A stretch of 64,000 bases of DNA from CAZPNX01 sp964588285 (GTDB lineage Bacteria > Edwardsbacteria > AC1 > EtOH8): positions 1 to 64,000 of the forward strand of contig CAZPNX010000007.1 in NCBI GenBank assembly GCA_964588285.1. The letters are read 5' to 3'. This document shows, piece by piece, positions 41,924 to 50,364 of this stretch (position 1 is its first letter; each line of letters starts with the position of its first letter). The notes beneath the pieces were generated by a model. The model was not told the DNA's origin. It ran no database searches and worked only from the letters and a program-made list of their open reading frames with translations. The translations under genes and the position numbers were made by a program.

Positions 41924-43102
41924 TCAGACGATCCCTATCGACTTGTGCTTCTCGAGTATAGTATCCGCCAACCTGTCCAGCGCCCGGAAGTCCTCAACCC
42001 GGGGCGCGCCCTTGATGTACACCGGCTCCAGCATCTCGGCTTTAAGGTTGGCCAGAAGCGATTTGACGGCCTCTGGAGCCTTGGTGCCCCAGCCGTAGGA
42101 GCCGATGAGCGACAGAAAACGAGTCTTCGGCCGCAGCGCCCCCACTAAGGCCGCGGCGTACAAGCCCTGGGGATGCGGCCCCACCAACGCGGTGGAGGTT
42201 CCCAAAACTACGGTGGCCGCGTCCACCAGGGCTGAGGCCAGCTCGCCCAGGTCGGTCTCAGTCAGCTTGAACGGTTTGACCTCCACCCCGCGAACCATCA
42301 GCGAGTCTATCAGGTGATGGGCCATGGCCTCGGTGCTGCCGTGCATGGACACCCAGGGCAGGACCACTATGTTCTTCACTTTATCGGATGACCATTCCCG
42401 GTAAGCGTCCATGATGAAGAACGGCTTCCTGTGGACCGGCCCGTGGCTGGGGCAGATGAGTTCCGGGGAGAGCGATTCTATCCTGTCGAGGTACTTGGGC
42501 TGGGAGCTGCGGAAGGGCATCATGATCTCGGCGTAGTAGCGCCTGGCCCCGGCCAGCACCTCGTCCCGGTCGGAGAAAAGCGATGAAGAGGCCAGGTGCG
42601 ACCCCAGAAAATCGCAGGTAAAGAGGACCTTTTCTTCCTGGAGCCAGGTGAACTGGGTCTCGGGCCAGTGAACCCAGGGCGCCAGGATGGTCTCCAGGCT
42701 CAGACCGCCCAGGTCCAGCTTCTCGCCCTCGCCCAGGACCAGGAACTTGTCGTCGGGGATGTGCAGATGGTCCTTGAGGAGGTCGCGGCACTTGGCATTG
42801 GTGGCCACCTTGGCTTGGGGAAACCTCTCCAGCAACATGGGGATGGAGCCGGAGTGGTCCTGCTCGCAGTGGTTGGCCACGATGTAGTCGAGCTTCTCGA
42901 TCCCCAGCGCCTTGAGATTGGCCGCCAGCTCCGGGAACTTGGGCGGGTCGACGGTATCTATCAGCGCCGTCTTGGAGGAGCCCCTGACCAGATAGCTGTT
43001 GTAGCTGGTGCCCTGCGGCAGGGGGATCAACTCGTCGAACAGGCGGCGGTCCCAGTCCTGGGAGCCGACCCAATGGACGTGCTCGGTGATCTTGCGATTC
43101 AT
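41924..43102 (-). CDS. fprA: Flavo-diiron protein (FprA-type oxygen/NO reductase)
   Basis: 392 residues. N-terminal metallo-beta-lactamase-like domain (1-250) with the diiron ligands in ANHCEQDHSGS (H.E.D), a later His in CPSHGPVHR, and a flavodoxin domain (about 255-392; LPWVSMHGSTEAMAHHLIDS, IGSYGWGTKAPEAV) that binds FMN. It reduces O2 to water, or NO to N2O, with electrons from rubredoxin, whose gene is 80 bp upstream. A typical protective enzyme of anaerobes. Confidence 0.96.
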   Translation of the reverse strand: MNRKITEHVHWVGSQDWDRRLFDELIPLPQGTSYNSYLVRGSSKTALIDTVDPPKFPELAANLKALGIEKLDYIVANHCEQDHSGSIPMLLERFPQAKVATNAKCRDLLKDHLHIPDDKFLVLGEGEKLDLGGLSLETILAPWVHWPETQFTWLQEEKVLFTCDFLGSHLASSSLFSDRDEVLAGARRYYAEIMMPFRSSQPKYLDRIESLSPELICPSHGPVHRKPFFIMDAYREWSSDKVKNIVVLPWVSMHGSTEAMAHHLIDSLMVRGVEVKPFKLTETDLGELASALVDAATVVLGTSTALVGPHPQGLYAAALVGALRPKTRFLSLIGSYGWGTKAPEAVKSLLANLKAEMLEPVYIKGAPRVEDFRALDRLADTILEKHKSIGIV

Positions 43103-43104
43103 AA

Positions 43105-43170
43105 CGTGAAATTCAAAATCACAAATTCAAAATTCAAAATGGCATTTTTGAATTTTAAGTTTTGGATTTT
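43105..43170. repeat. AT-rich palindromic repeat between rubredoxin and fprA
   Basis: AAATTCAAAATT-type units, then a near-palindrome around GGC (ATTCAAAAT-GGC-ATTTTTGAAT, about 43,123-43,158). Very AT-rich in a GC-rich neighbourhood. A related short AT-rich unit is found inside ftsY near 56,965. Confidence 0.5.
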
Positions 43171-43182
43171 GTGCTTTGGTTG

Positions 43183-43344
43183 TCAGTCCTCGGCTTCAAA
43201 GGCGTCCTTGGCCGCCCCGCACACCGGGCATACCCAATCCTCGGGCAGTTTCTCAAAGGCGGTGCCGGCCGGGATATTGCTCTCCGGGTCGCCCGCCGCC
43301 GGGTCGTAGACGTAGCCGCAGACGGTGCAGATGTACTTTTTCAT
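43183..43344 (-). CDS. Rubredoxin
   Basis: 53 residues from ATG 43344: KKYICTVCGYVYDPAAGDP at the N-terminus and EDWVCPVCGAAKDAFEAED at the C-terminus. The two CxxC pairs bind one iron; length and spacing are exactly those of rubredoxin. It carries electrons to the flavo-diiron protein encoded just downstream; the flavin reductase-like gene upstream may feed the same chain. Confidence 0.96.
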   Translation of the reverse strand: MKKYICTVCGYVYDPAAGDPESNIPAGTAFEKLPEDWVCPVCGAAKDAFEAED

Positions 43345-43380
43345 GGTCGTTCTCCCTGTTGGGACACGGCGCGCATGTCC

Positions 43381-43908
43381 TTATGTTTTGTTGAAGGTCG
43401 GGGCGTTGGCCTGGGTCTTTCCGCCCTTCACCTGGTGATAGTAGTCGTAGGTCATGGGTACCCCTGAAGCGATGGTTCCGGTATCTATGACTTGTCCGAT
43501 GAACAGGGTGTGGGTCCCCAGCGGAATGGCCTGGGTCACCTCCAGGTCCAGCCAGCCCAGCGAGTGATCCAGAATGACCGGGGTGCCGCTCTTAAGAACC
43601 CGGTGATTGACGTCGGAATACTTGTCCACCGAGCGACCGCACTTGAAGCCGAACAGGCCGATGAACTTCAGCGGCGTCTCCTGGGACAGGACCGACACCG
43701 ATAACCTTTTCGATTCGACCACCAGCTCGTGGGTCAGGTTCTGGCAGTTGAGGCACACCGCCAGCTGCGGAGGGTCCGAGGTCACCTGGAAGACGGTGTT
43801 GGCGATCTGCCCGTTGAGCTTGCGATTGCTCCCGAGCGAAGTCGAGGGGCTGAAACTGGCCACCACATACATCCCGTAGCTCAACAGCCTGAAGACATTG
43901 GCGTCCAT
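43381..43908 (-). CDS. Flavin reductase-like FMN-binding protein with a repeat-derived insertion
   Basis: 175 residues from ATG 43908, overlapping the rpe stop by 1 bp. The split-barrel flavoreductase core is clear: FRLLSYGMYVVAS, NGQIANTVFQVTSDPPQLAV, NLTHELVVESKRLSVSVLSQ, GLFGFKCGRSVDK and HTLFIGQVIDTG. Between strands 1 and 2 the sequence FSPSTSLGSNRK is encoded by CCCGAGCGAAGTCGAGGGG (complement strand), a dispersed-repeat core, and replaces the usual short turn. The frame stays open. Related proteins in anaerobes are linked to rubredoxin and flavo-diiron chains; the physiological donor is not known. Confidence 0.88.
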   Translation of the reverse strand: MDANVFRLLSYGMYVVASFSPSTSLGSNRKLNGQIANTVFQVTSDPPQLAVCLNCQNLTHELVVESKRLSVSVLSQETPLKFIGLFGFKCGRSVDKYSDVNHRVLKSGTPVILDHSLGWLDLEVTQAIPLGTHTLFIGQVIDTGTIASGVPMTYDYYHQVKGGKTQANAPTFNKT

Positions 43909-44558
43909 CAAACGGCCTCTTTAAGGAACCTTATCATACCGGCCTTGTCCGACGATTTGAAGACGGCCGCCCCCGCCACCAGCACCTCGGCCCCGGTTCG
44001 GACCGCCTCCCCGGCTGTCTCCCGGTTGATGCCACCGTCTATGGCGATCTCGGCCCGGTGGCGGCCGGCCAGCTTCAGATCCCTGAGCCGCCGCACCTTT
44101 TCCAGACTTTCCGGAAGAAACTTCTGGCCGCCGAATCCAGGATTGACGCTCATCACCAGCACCTGGTCGGCCTGTGGCAGGAAGGGCTCGACCTCGGCCA
44201 GGGGCGTTTGAGGGTTGAGCGAGAAACCGGCTCTCACCCCCAGTTTTTTCAGTTCGGCCAGCGCGGCCGGCAGGTCGTCAACCGCCTCGTGATGGACAAC
44301 CAGCAGGTCGGCGCCGGCCCGGGCGAAAGAGGGCGCCAGCTTCAGAGGCTCGACAATCATCAGGTGGACGTCCAGCGGCAGATCCGTCATCCGGTTGACC
44401 GCCTCCACCACCAGCGGTCCGAAGGTCAGGTTGGGCACAAAGCGTCCGTCCATCACGTCCAAGTGCAGCAGATCGGCCCCGGCCCGCTCCACCTCGGCTA
44501 TCTCCTGGTCCAGACGAGCGAAGTCGGCCGATAGCAGGGAAGGCGCCACCTTGACCAT
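43908..44558 (-). CDS. rpe: Ribulose-phosphate 3-epimerase
   Basis: 216 residues. APSLLSADFARLDQEI, LHLDVMDGRFVPNLTFGP (metal His and Asp), DVHLMIVEP, LVMSVNPGFGGQKF and IAIDGGINRETAGEA match Rpe throughout. It interconverts ribulose-5-P and xylulose-5-P in the pentose phosphate pathway. Coupled to the flavin reductase gene and 135 bp after the second PASTA gene; that gap holds no gene. Confidence 0.96.
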   Translation of the reverse strand: MVKVAPSLLSADFARLDQEIAEVERAGADLLHLDVMDGRFVPNLTFGPLVVEAVNRMTDLPLDVHLMIVEPLKLAPSFARAGADLLVVHHEAVDDLPAALAELKKLGVRAGFSLNPQTPLAEVEPFLPQADQVLVMSVNPGFGGQKFLPESLEKVRRLRDLKLAGRHRAEIAIDGGINRETAGEAVRTGAEVLVAGAAVFKSSDKAGMIRFLKEAV

Positions 44559-44693
44559 CTCTCAGCCTACAACAAAAATTCCGCCAGACACGCCGTAACG
44601 CGAAAATGATTCGCTGCCTCTTTTTTGGGGGAAAAGGGGCGCCGCTTATTGTTTGGCGTCATTGGCGTCTTTTGCGGGTGGTGGGGGGAACGG

Positions 44694-45440
44694 TCAGTTG
44701 CTGCTGACCGCCAGGTTGACGGTGTCGCCGCGCTTGACCACGAATCCGGGCTGGGGCGCCTGCATGACGATGGTGCCGGGCTCCAGCGACTGGCCGGGGA
44801 CATATTTGATCTCGCCGATGACCAGGCCTTGGGCCACTAACTGGCCCTGGTGCTCGGCCAGCTTTTTGCCCACCAGGTCCGGCATCAGCATCTTGCCTTC
44901 GGTCGGCCCCTTGCTGACGGTGATCCTGACTCCGCCTCCCCGCTCCAGTTTGACCCCGGGCTCCGGCACCGATTTGATGACGCAGCCGTAGGCGATGGAG
45001 TCGCTGGCCAGGCTGTCGATGGCCTCCACCGCCAGGCCGGTCCGGTCCAGAAGGTTGATGGCCCGCACCATGGTCAAGCCTGTCAGATAGGGGACGGCTA
45101 TCTTCTCCGCCCCCCGGCTGACGACCACCTTGACCGCCCGGCCCTTTTTGATCATCATCCTGGGTTCTGGCTCCTGTGAGATGACGGTGCTGTCCGGCTG
45201 TTCCGAATTGTACTGCCAGCCGCCGGAGGCGATCTCCAAACCTTTCTCGGCCAAAAGCTGGGCGGCTTTTGAATATTCCATGCCCTTGAGGTCCGGCACC
45301 TCGACCTCGGCCCCATGCCTGACAAACAGGGGCATCAGCACAAAATTGGAGAGCAGAAACCCGGCCAGGAAAAGCCCTACGACCCAGGCGGCCGACCTCC
45401 ACAGGACCGGATTGTTTTGCAAAAAGGCCTTAAATCTCAT
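44694..45440 (-). CDS. Membrane-anchored three-PASTA protein without kinase
   Basis: 248 residues. A short cytoplasmic N-terminus, one membrane helix (about 13-33, AAWVVGLFLAGFLLSNFVLM), then three PASTA domains: VEVPDLKGMEYSKAAQLL, IAVPYLTGLTMVRAINLL and LMPDLVGKKLAEHQGQL, each ending in a G..V.I.VS-type strand. PASTA domains bind muropeptides or beta-lactams in Ser/Thr kinases and penicillin-binding proteins, but no kinase or transpeptidase is attached. The start overlaps the stop of the upstream paralogue by 4 bp. A wall-binding scaffold is likely. Confidence 0.9.
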   Translation of the reverse strand: MRFKAFLQNNPVLWRSAAWVVGLFLAGFLLSNFVLMPLFVRHGAEVEVPDLKGMEYSKAAQLLAEKGLEIASGGWQYNSEQPDSTVISQEPEPRMMIKKGRAVKVVVSRGAEKIAVPYLTGLTMVRAINLLDRTGLAVEAIDSLASDSIAYGCVIKSVPEPGVKLERGGGVRITVSKGPTEGKMLMPDLVGKKLAEHQGQLVAQGLVIGEIKYVPGQSLEPGTIVMQAPQPGFVVKRGDTVNLAVSSN

Positions 45441-46180
45441 TCCGGTTCAACGTCGGTCGATATCCAGAGGTTGACGTTGGATCCCTTGGCCGCCTTGGAG
45501 CCGGGCTGTGGATCCTGTCTGAGGACTATTCCGGGGTCGTTTTCCTCATCGTAGAGATAGCGGATGTTGCCCACGTTCAAGCCGGCCTGCTTTATCATGT
45601 CCTGGGCCCGGGTCCGGCCCCAGCCCTTGACAGCCGGCACTGCCACCTCGCCGGCTCCGGCGCTGACCGTCAGGTTGACGGGAACGTCCCGGGAGGCCTG
45701 GGAGCCGAAGGGCGGGGTGCTGGAGATGACGGCATCCTTCTCCACCGAGTCCGACGGCTGCATGATGACCTGGCCCAGCTTCAGCCCGGCCTGCTGCAGC
45801 AGCACCGTGGCCTGGGCCAGGGGCACCCCCCGCATCATGGGGACCAAACTTCCGGCGTTGTTGGGCCAGATTTTGACCATGGAGCCGCGGCGGTATCTGA
45901 CCCCGGGCACCGGGTCCTGCTTGCTGACGGCGCCGTCCGGCACCCCGGGATCGCTGACCGGATCCTCCAGGTAGACCCGGAAACCCCGGCCCTCCAAAAT
46001 CGACTTGGCGATCTCCACCTTCTTGCCGCTGACGTCGGGCACCTCGGACATCTCCAGCATCGGCTGGATAAAGGCCCAAAAGAGGATGGAGAACAACAGG
46101 CCGCTGATTCCTCCGACCACGGCCGCCCAGACCATCCCCTTGCCCCTTCCGCCGGTTTCCTCATAGATCGGCATGGCCAT
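45437..46180 (-). CDS. Membrane-anchored three-PASTA protein without kinase (paralogue)
   Basis: 247 residues. Same plan as its neighbour: membrane helix at about 16-38 (MVWAAVVGGISGLLFSILFW) and three PASTA domains beginning SEVPDVSGKKVEIAKSIL, SLVPMMRGVPLAQATVLL and VAVPAVKGWGRTRAQDMI. No catalytic domain. It follows rsmB by 16 bp. In Firmicutes the rsmB gene is followed by a phosphatase and a PASTA kinase; here only the PASTA part appears at that place, doubled. Confidence 0.9.
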   Translation of the reverse strand: MAMPIYEETGGRGKGMVWAAVVGGISGLLFSILFWAFIQPMLEMSEVPDVSGKKVEIAKSILEGRGFRVYLEDPVSDPGVPDGAVSKQDPVPGVRYRRGSMVKIWPNNAGSLVPMMRGVPLAQATVLLQQAGLKLGQVIMQPSDSVEKDAVISSTPPFGSQASRDVPVNLTVSAGAGEVAVPAVKGWGRTRAQDMIKQAGLNVGNIRYLYDEENDPGIVLRQDPQPGSKAAKGSNVNLWISTDVEPE

Positions 46181-46196
46181 CTCCCTATATAAAATG

Positions 46197-47516
46197 TTAT
46201 ACTTTACGTATTAGCCTGGCGGCGAAAGCCCCGTCGGTACCCTGAAGGTGCGGCCAGGTCTGAAGCATCCCGGTCTGTGCGGTGCCCGGCGGCAGCAGCC
46301 TGTCCGCGGCATCGATCTCGAAATCTCGATGGGAATCCAGGAAACCGGCCACCTGTTCCTGGTTTTCCTCGGGCGTCAGGGTGCAGGTGCTGTAGACCAG
46401 GGCGCCCCCCGGACGCACCAGAAGTGCGGCGTTGTCCAGGATTCTGGACTGGATGCCGGCCAGCCTTCCGATGTCGTCCTCCCTGATCCTCCAGCGCAGA
46501 TCCAGCCGGCGCCGCAGCACTCCCAGCCCGCTGCAGGGAGCGTCCACCAAAACGGCATCGAACTTGCGCCGGACGCTGAAATCGACGGCATCGCCGCAGA
46601 CCGGAAGGATGTTGTCCAGGCCCAGCCTGGCCGCGTTTCCGGTTAAAAGATGGATCTTGTTTCGGCTGGAATCGACCGCGGTCACCGATATGCTCGGATG
46701 GCGGCCGGCTGCCCAGCAGGCCTTGCCCCCGGGCGCGGCGCAAAGATCAAGCAGCCTTTGGCCCGGCTTAAGATCCAAAAGCCTGCCCACCAGCTGGGCC
46801 CCTGGGTCCTGCAGGTAGAGGTGGCCGTCGGCGAACAACGGATGCTCGAAAATGCCGGCCGGCCTCCCCAGCTCCACTGCCTCGGAAACCAGAGGATGAT
46901 GCCTGGGTTCGAATCCGGCCGCCTCCAGATCCGAGAACAGCCTGGTGAGGTTGGTGCGGCCGGGATTGGGCCATACAAAAACCGGGGCCGTCCGGTTGTC
47001 GACCTCGAGCAGCTCCGCCGCCCCCTGAGTGCCCAACTGGGCCAGCCATCTTTTAACCAGCCATTCGGGATGCGAATACTCTATGGCCAGATCGCGCACC
47101 GGGTCGCCGGTCGATGGTTTCCGGCCCTTGGCCCCTTTTTTAATTATATCCCTCAGCACCGCGTTTGTCAAGCCAATTGCCGCTTTGCGGGCGTAGCGCT
47201 TGCTGAGGCGGACGCATTCATCCACGGCCGCATAGTCCGGGATCCTGTCCATCATGGCCAGCTGGTAGACGCCCAGCCTCAGTATGCAGGCCTCGGGCAC
47301 TGTCAGGGAGCCGACCCCCTTTTTAAGCGAATCGTCCAGCATCCAGTCCAGACGGCGGCGGTGGCGCATCACCCCGGCCACCAGCTCCCGGGCCAGGGCC
47401 CGGTCCTGCCCGTCCAAACCTGACTGCTTGAACTCTTCCCTGATCAGCCAGTCGCTAAGGCCCTGGCCGCGCTCGATCTTGACCAGCGTCACCAGGGCCA
47501 GCTCCCGGGGCGTCAT
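46197..47516 (-). CDS. rsmB: 16S rRNA (cytosine-967-C5)-methyltransferase
   Basis: 439 residues. N-terminal NusB-like RNA-binding domain (about 1-140; ARELVAGVMRHRRRLDWML) and a SAM methyltransferase domain: LLDLCAAPGGKACWAAG, DAPCSGLGVLRRRLDLRW and VYSTCTLTPEENQEQV hold the two Cys of this family. It methylates C967 of 16S rRNA. Start overlaps the DUF116 stop (ATGA); fmt-DUF116-rsmB order as in many anaerobes. Confidence 0.95.
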   Translation of the reverse strand: MTPRELALVTLVKIERGQGLSDWLIREEFKQSGLDGQDRALARELVAGVMRHRRRLDWMLDDSLKKGVGSLTVPEACILRLGVYQLAMMDRIPDYAAVDECVRLSKRYARKAAIGLTNAVLRDIIKKGAKGRKPSTGDPVRDLAIEYSHPEWLVKRWLAQLGTQGAAELLEVDNRTAPVFVWPNPGRTNLTRLFSDLEAAGFEPRHHPLVSEAVELGRPAGIFEHPLFADGHLYLQDPGAQLVGRLLDLKPGQRLLDLCAAPGGKACWAAGRHPSISVTAVDSSRNKIHLLTGNAARLGLDNILPVCGDAVDFSVRRKFDAVLVDAPCSGLGVLRRRLDLRWRIREDDIGRLAGIQSRILDNAALLVRPGGALVYSTCTLTPEENQEQVAGFLDSHRDFEIDAADRLLPPGTAQTGMLQTWPHLQGTDGAFAARLIRKV

Positions 47517-48304
47517 GCTATCTTTCTTCCTAACAGCAATGAGAGCCCCTGTTTTAAGAACTCCAGATCCACCACGGTGTCCCGACAGGGGCCGTGCGGC
47601 CGCTGGTTTAGCACCCCGTAGACCGGAATGGGGTAGGCGTCCTGGATGCCGGAGACCAGATCGCGTTCACAGGCCACTGCCAGTATGGCCACGGGCTTGA
47701 TTTCTCCGATCAGCCTTCGGGCCAAGGTGCCGCCAGTGGCCACGGCCACGGCCAATCCGTATTCCTCGGATATCCTGGCCAGATCTGCCAACAAACACTG
47801 GCCGCACCTCTGGCAGTTAGCCATATCGTTGGTCACCTTGTGCCGGCATTTGGAGTTCTGCAGACAATGGGGTAAAAGCAGCAGAATTCGTCCGGACTTT
47901 ATCCTTTTCTTAGCGGCCCGCACCAAGGCATTGTTGACTGCCACGAACGATTCGCCTATCCTCTCCCTCCCGATGCCCAAGAGGCTTCCCAGAAGAAGGT
48001 TTATGGGATAGAGCACCCTGACCGTCACCTGCTTCTTGCCGTGGGGAAAAAGCAGGTCCACCTCGGTCAGGGCCGATATGATGATCAGTGTCAGCCCGCC
48101 TCCGACCACCATCACAAAAAGGCCGGCCAGCCCATAGATGGTCCATACCGCCCAGTTTCCCAGCAGGTAGAGCCTGGGCTGAACCAGCCACAGCAGTGCG
48201 GCCAGCGCCGCCATTAAAATCAACAGGCTGATTGCCGATAGGCCCAGAAAAAGCCTTTGGGAGTCTCTGTTTTCCCATTGGTTCTGCATATTCTGCCCCT
48301 TCAT
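47513..48304 (-). CDS. DUF116 family membrane protein with Cys cluster
   Basis: 263 residues. Two membrane helices (about 21-41 and 51-75), then the DUF116 domain: LLLLPHCLQNSKCRHKVT and NCQRCGQCLLADLA give a conserved Cys cluster that could bind a metal or FeS centre; VATGGTLARRLI and AVACERDLVSGI follow. The family is common between fmt and rsmB in anaerobes, but its biochemical role is unknown. Overlaps both neighbours by 4 bp, so it is translated with them. Confidence 0.92.
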   Translation of the reverse strand: MKGQNMQNQWENRDSQRLFLGLSAISLLILMAALAALLWLVQPRLYLLGNWAVWTIYGLAGLFVMVVGGGLTLIIISALTEVDLLFPHGKKQVTVRVLYPINLLLGSLLGIGRERIGESFVAVNNALVRAAKKRIKSGRILLLLPHCLQNSKCRHKVTNDMANCQRCGQCLLADLARISEEYGLAVAVATGGTLARRLIGEIKPVAILAVACERDLVSGIQDAYPIPVYGVLNQRPHGPCRDTVVDLEFLKQGLSLLLGRKIA

Positions 48305-49245
48305 CCCAGCCTCTCCCCGATTTCAGGCCGGTAGCCCCTGACAAACTCGCTTCCGGACATCAGACGTTTGCCTTCAGGCCTCACCCGGATAAGGGCCAGC
48401 AGGCCGTCGGCCGTCCTCACCAGCGGCCCCATTTCTAGATCCAATCCCACCAGCCTTCCCGCCTCGGAGCCGATATCAGCCGTGCCCCAAGGGGATATTT
48501 CCCTGACCTCGGCGATCTCCAGTATCTTCCCCCGAAAGCGTGTCTGGGCACCCGGCTTGGGGGTCAGGCCCCGGACCAGGTTTTGTACCTGCCGGCTGGT
48601 TTTGTTCCAGTCGATCACCCGGTCTTGGGGCTTGAGCTTGGGCGCGGCAGTGGCCAAAGCCTCGTCCTGTTTTTTGGCTTCGACCCGCCCGGAATCCAAG
48701 AGATCCAGGCATCTGACCATCAGGCCGGCGCCTTGGGCCGCCAGCCTGGATTCCAAGGATCCGGCATTGTCCTCGGAGAAAATCTCGGCTTCCTGCTGGA
48801 GGATGATGTCCCCGGCGTCCATTCGGTCGCTCATCCGGATAACGGTCAGTCCGGTCTTGGATTCTCCGTTGATCAGCGTCCAATTAATCGGGGCCGCTCC
48901 CCGATAACGGGGAAGAAGCGAGGGATGGAGGTTGATGGCGCCCAGCCTGGGCGTGGAGAGAAAAGAGGCAGGCAGCTTCAGTCCATAGGCCACCACTGCC
49001 GCCAGGTCAGGCCGCATTTTCCCGAAATGGTCGGCCTCGGATTCATTCCTTAGCGAGGCCGGCTGCCGCACTTCAAGCCCCAGCTTTCGGGCCGCCTGTT
49101 TGACCGGCGGCTCCGAGATCTTAAGCCCCCTTCCTGAAGGCCGATCGGGTTGGGTGTAGACCGCCATTATCCGGTGCCCGGCCTGGCTTAGGGCCTCCAG
49201 GGTCGGCACCGCGAAATCGGTCGTGCCCATGAAAATCACATCCAT
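48301..49245 (-). CDS. fmt: Methionyl-tRNA formyltransferase
   Basis: 314 residues. VIFMGTTDFAVPTLEAL, VYTQPDRPSGRGLK, INLHPSLLPRYRGAAPINW (the HxSLLPxxRG formyltransferase site) and GDIILQQEAEIF are diagnostic; the C-terminal domain (about 210-314) binds tRNA. It formylates Met-tRNA for initiation using 10-formyl-THF. No peptide deformylase gene lies next to it. Confidence 0.97.
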   Translation of the reverse strand: MDVIFMGTTDFAVPTLEALSQAGHRIMAVYTQPDRPSGRGLKISEPPVKQAARKLGLEVRQPASLRNESEADHFGKMRPDLAAVVAYGLKLPASFLSTPRLGAINLHPSLLPRYRGAAPINWTLINGESKTGLTVIRMSDRMDAGDIILQQEAEIFSEDNAGSLESRLAAQGAGLMVRCLDLLDSGRVEAKKQDEALATAAPKLKPQDRVIDWNKTSRQVQNLVRGLTPKPGAQTRFRGKILEIAEVREISPWGTADIGSEAGRLVGLDLEMGPLVRTADGLLALIRVRPEGKRLMSGSEFVRGYRPEIGERLG

Positions 49246-49272
49246 AAAACCTTTCGTCGTCGTCCGGCGGCA

Positions 49273-50364
49273 TCAACCACGTTTTTCGACCGGCGGCGGT
49301 TCGCAGGCCGGCTTCGGCCCTTGGCCCCGGCCCACAAAAAGCCATAGTATCCCGCCCCAGAGGGAGACCACCACCGCCACCACATGGTAGAGGAAACCCA
49401 AAGACAGGGCCTCGGGCCCGGTCATCCCCGCCCGTCCGAAGAAGACGATGAACGATCCTTCCATCAGACCCCAGCCGTTGATGGATACCGGCAGCATGCT
49501 GACGGCCGCGATCACCGGCATATAGAGGAAGAAGGGGACGATCGAGATGTCCGAGCCCAGGGCCCGGGCGATGGAAAAGACCGTCAGCACCACGCCCAGC
49601 TGCACCAGCAGCGAAAGACCCAGGGCCAAGGCCACTTCCCGGCGGTGGCTGCGGTAGACATAGAGCGAATGGTAGAACTCCACCGCCTTCTGCTCCAGAC
49701 GTTTCAACAAGGGCAGCCTCAGTATGAATCGCAATCGGCCCATGATCCCCTTGTTCAGGAAGACAGCCAGCAGCAGCACCGTCAGACCGACCCCGATGAG
49801 CATGTATCTCAGCAGGGCCGTCTCCTGGCCGGTCCTGGCCACCAGTATCAAGCCCAGGATGCCGGTAATGATCACACCGAAAAGCCCGACGAACCGGTCC
49901 ACCAACACCGAGGCCAGGGCCTCGGACCTGGTGCCGCATTGGTCGGACACTAAGTAGGCCCGCATCAAATCACCGCCTACCGTGGTCGGCAGGAAGTTGC
50001 CGAAGAACAGGCCGTTGAGGAAATAGCGCAGCAGGCGAAGGAAGCCGACCCTGACCCCGCGGCCGTCCAGCAGCACCTGCCAACGCCAGACACAGACGCT
50101 GTTGACCGCGAAATAGGCCGCCTGGGCCAGAAGCAGGTATCCCGGATTCAGGCTGCGCATGGATTCCTTCAGCTGGTTCAGGTCGACGCTCCTCAGGATC
50201 CAGGCCATCAGCCCCAGGCTGATGGCCACCCTCAGCAGCAATATCAGGCTTTTTTTCAGTTTTGCTTTTATCGATTTGTCCTTGCTTGTGGTTAATTGGC
50301 CTCCAGCTCGGCGGCGGTTCTCTTCCCACCCAGAAAGTAGGCCAGGGCGGCGCTTCGGCGGCAC
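49273..50364 (-). CDS. Lysylphosphatidylglycerol synthase TM-region/UPF0104 flippase-like protein
   Basis: Up to 363 residues. Seven to eight membrane helices; conserved family pieces are LGLMAWILRSVDLNQL, FFGNFLPTTVGGDLMRAYL, ALASVLVDRFVGLFGVI and SINGWGLMEGSFIVFF. Such proteins move lipid-linked molecules across the inner membrane. The start is uncertain: GTG 50364 overlaps the glycosyltransferase gene by 73 bp and has no ribosome site, while a clear AAGGA sits 7 nt before an ATA codon at 50271, close to where the family normally begins. Paired with a glycosyltransferase, which suggests glycolipid or polysaccharide work. Confidence 0.85.
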   Translation of the reverse strand: MPPKRRPGLLSGWEENRRRAGGQLTTSKDKSIKAKLKKSLILLLRVAISLGLMAWILRSVDLNQLKESMRSLNPGYLLLAQAAYFAVNSVCVWRWQVLLDGRGVRVGFLRLLRYFLNGLFFGNFLPTTVGGDLMRAYLVSDQCGTRSEALASVLVDRFVGLFGVIITGILGLILVARTGQETALLRYMLIGVGLTVLLLAVFLNKGIMGRLRFILRLPLLKRLEQKAVEFYHSLYVYRSHRREVALALGLSLLVQLGVVLTVFSIARALGSDISIVPFFLYMPVIAAVSMLPVSINGWGLMEGSFIVFFGRAGMTGPEALSLGFLYHVVAVVVSLWGGILWLFVGRGQGPKPACEPPPVEKRG

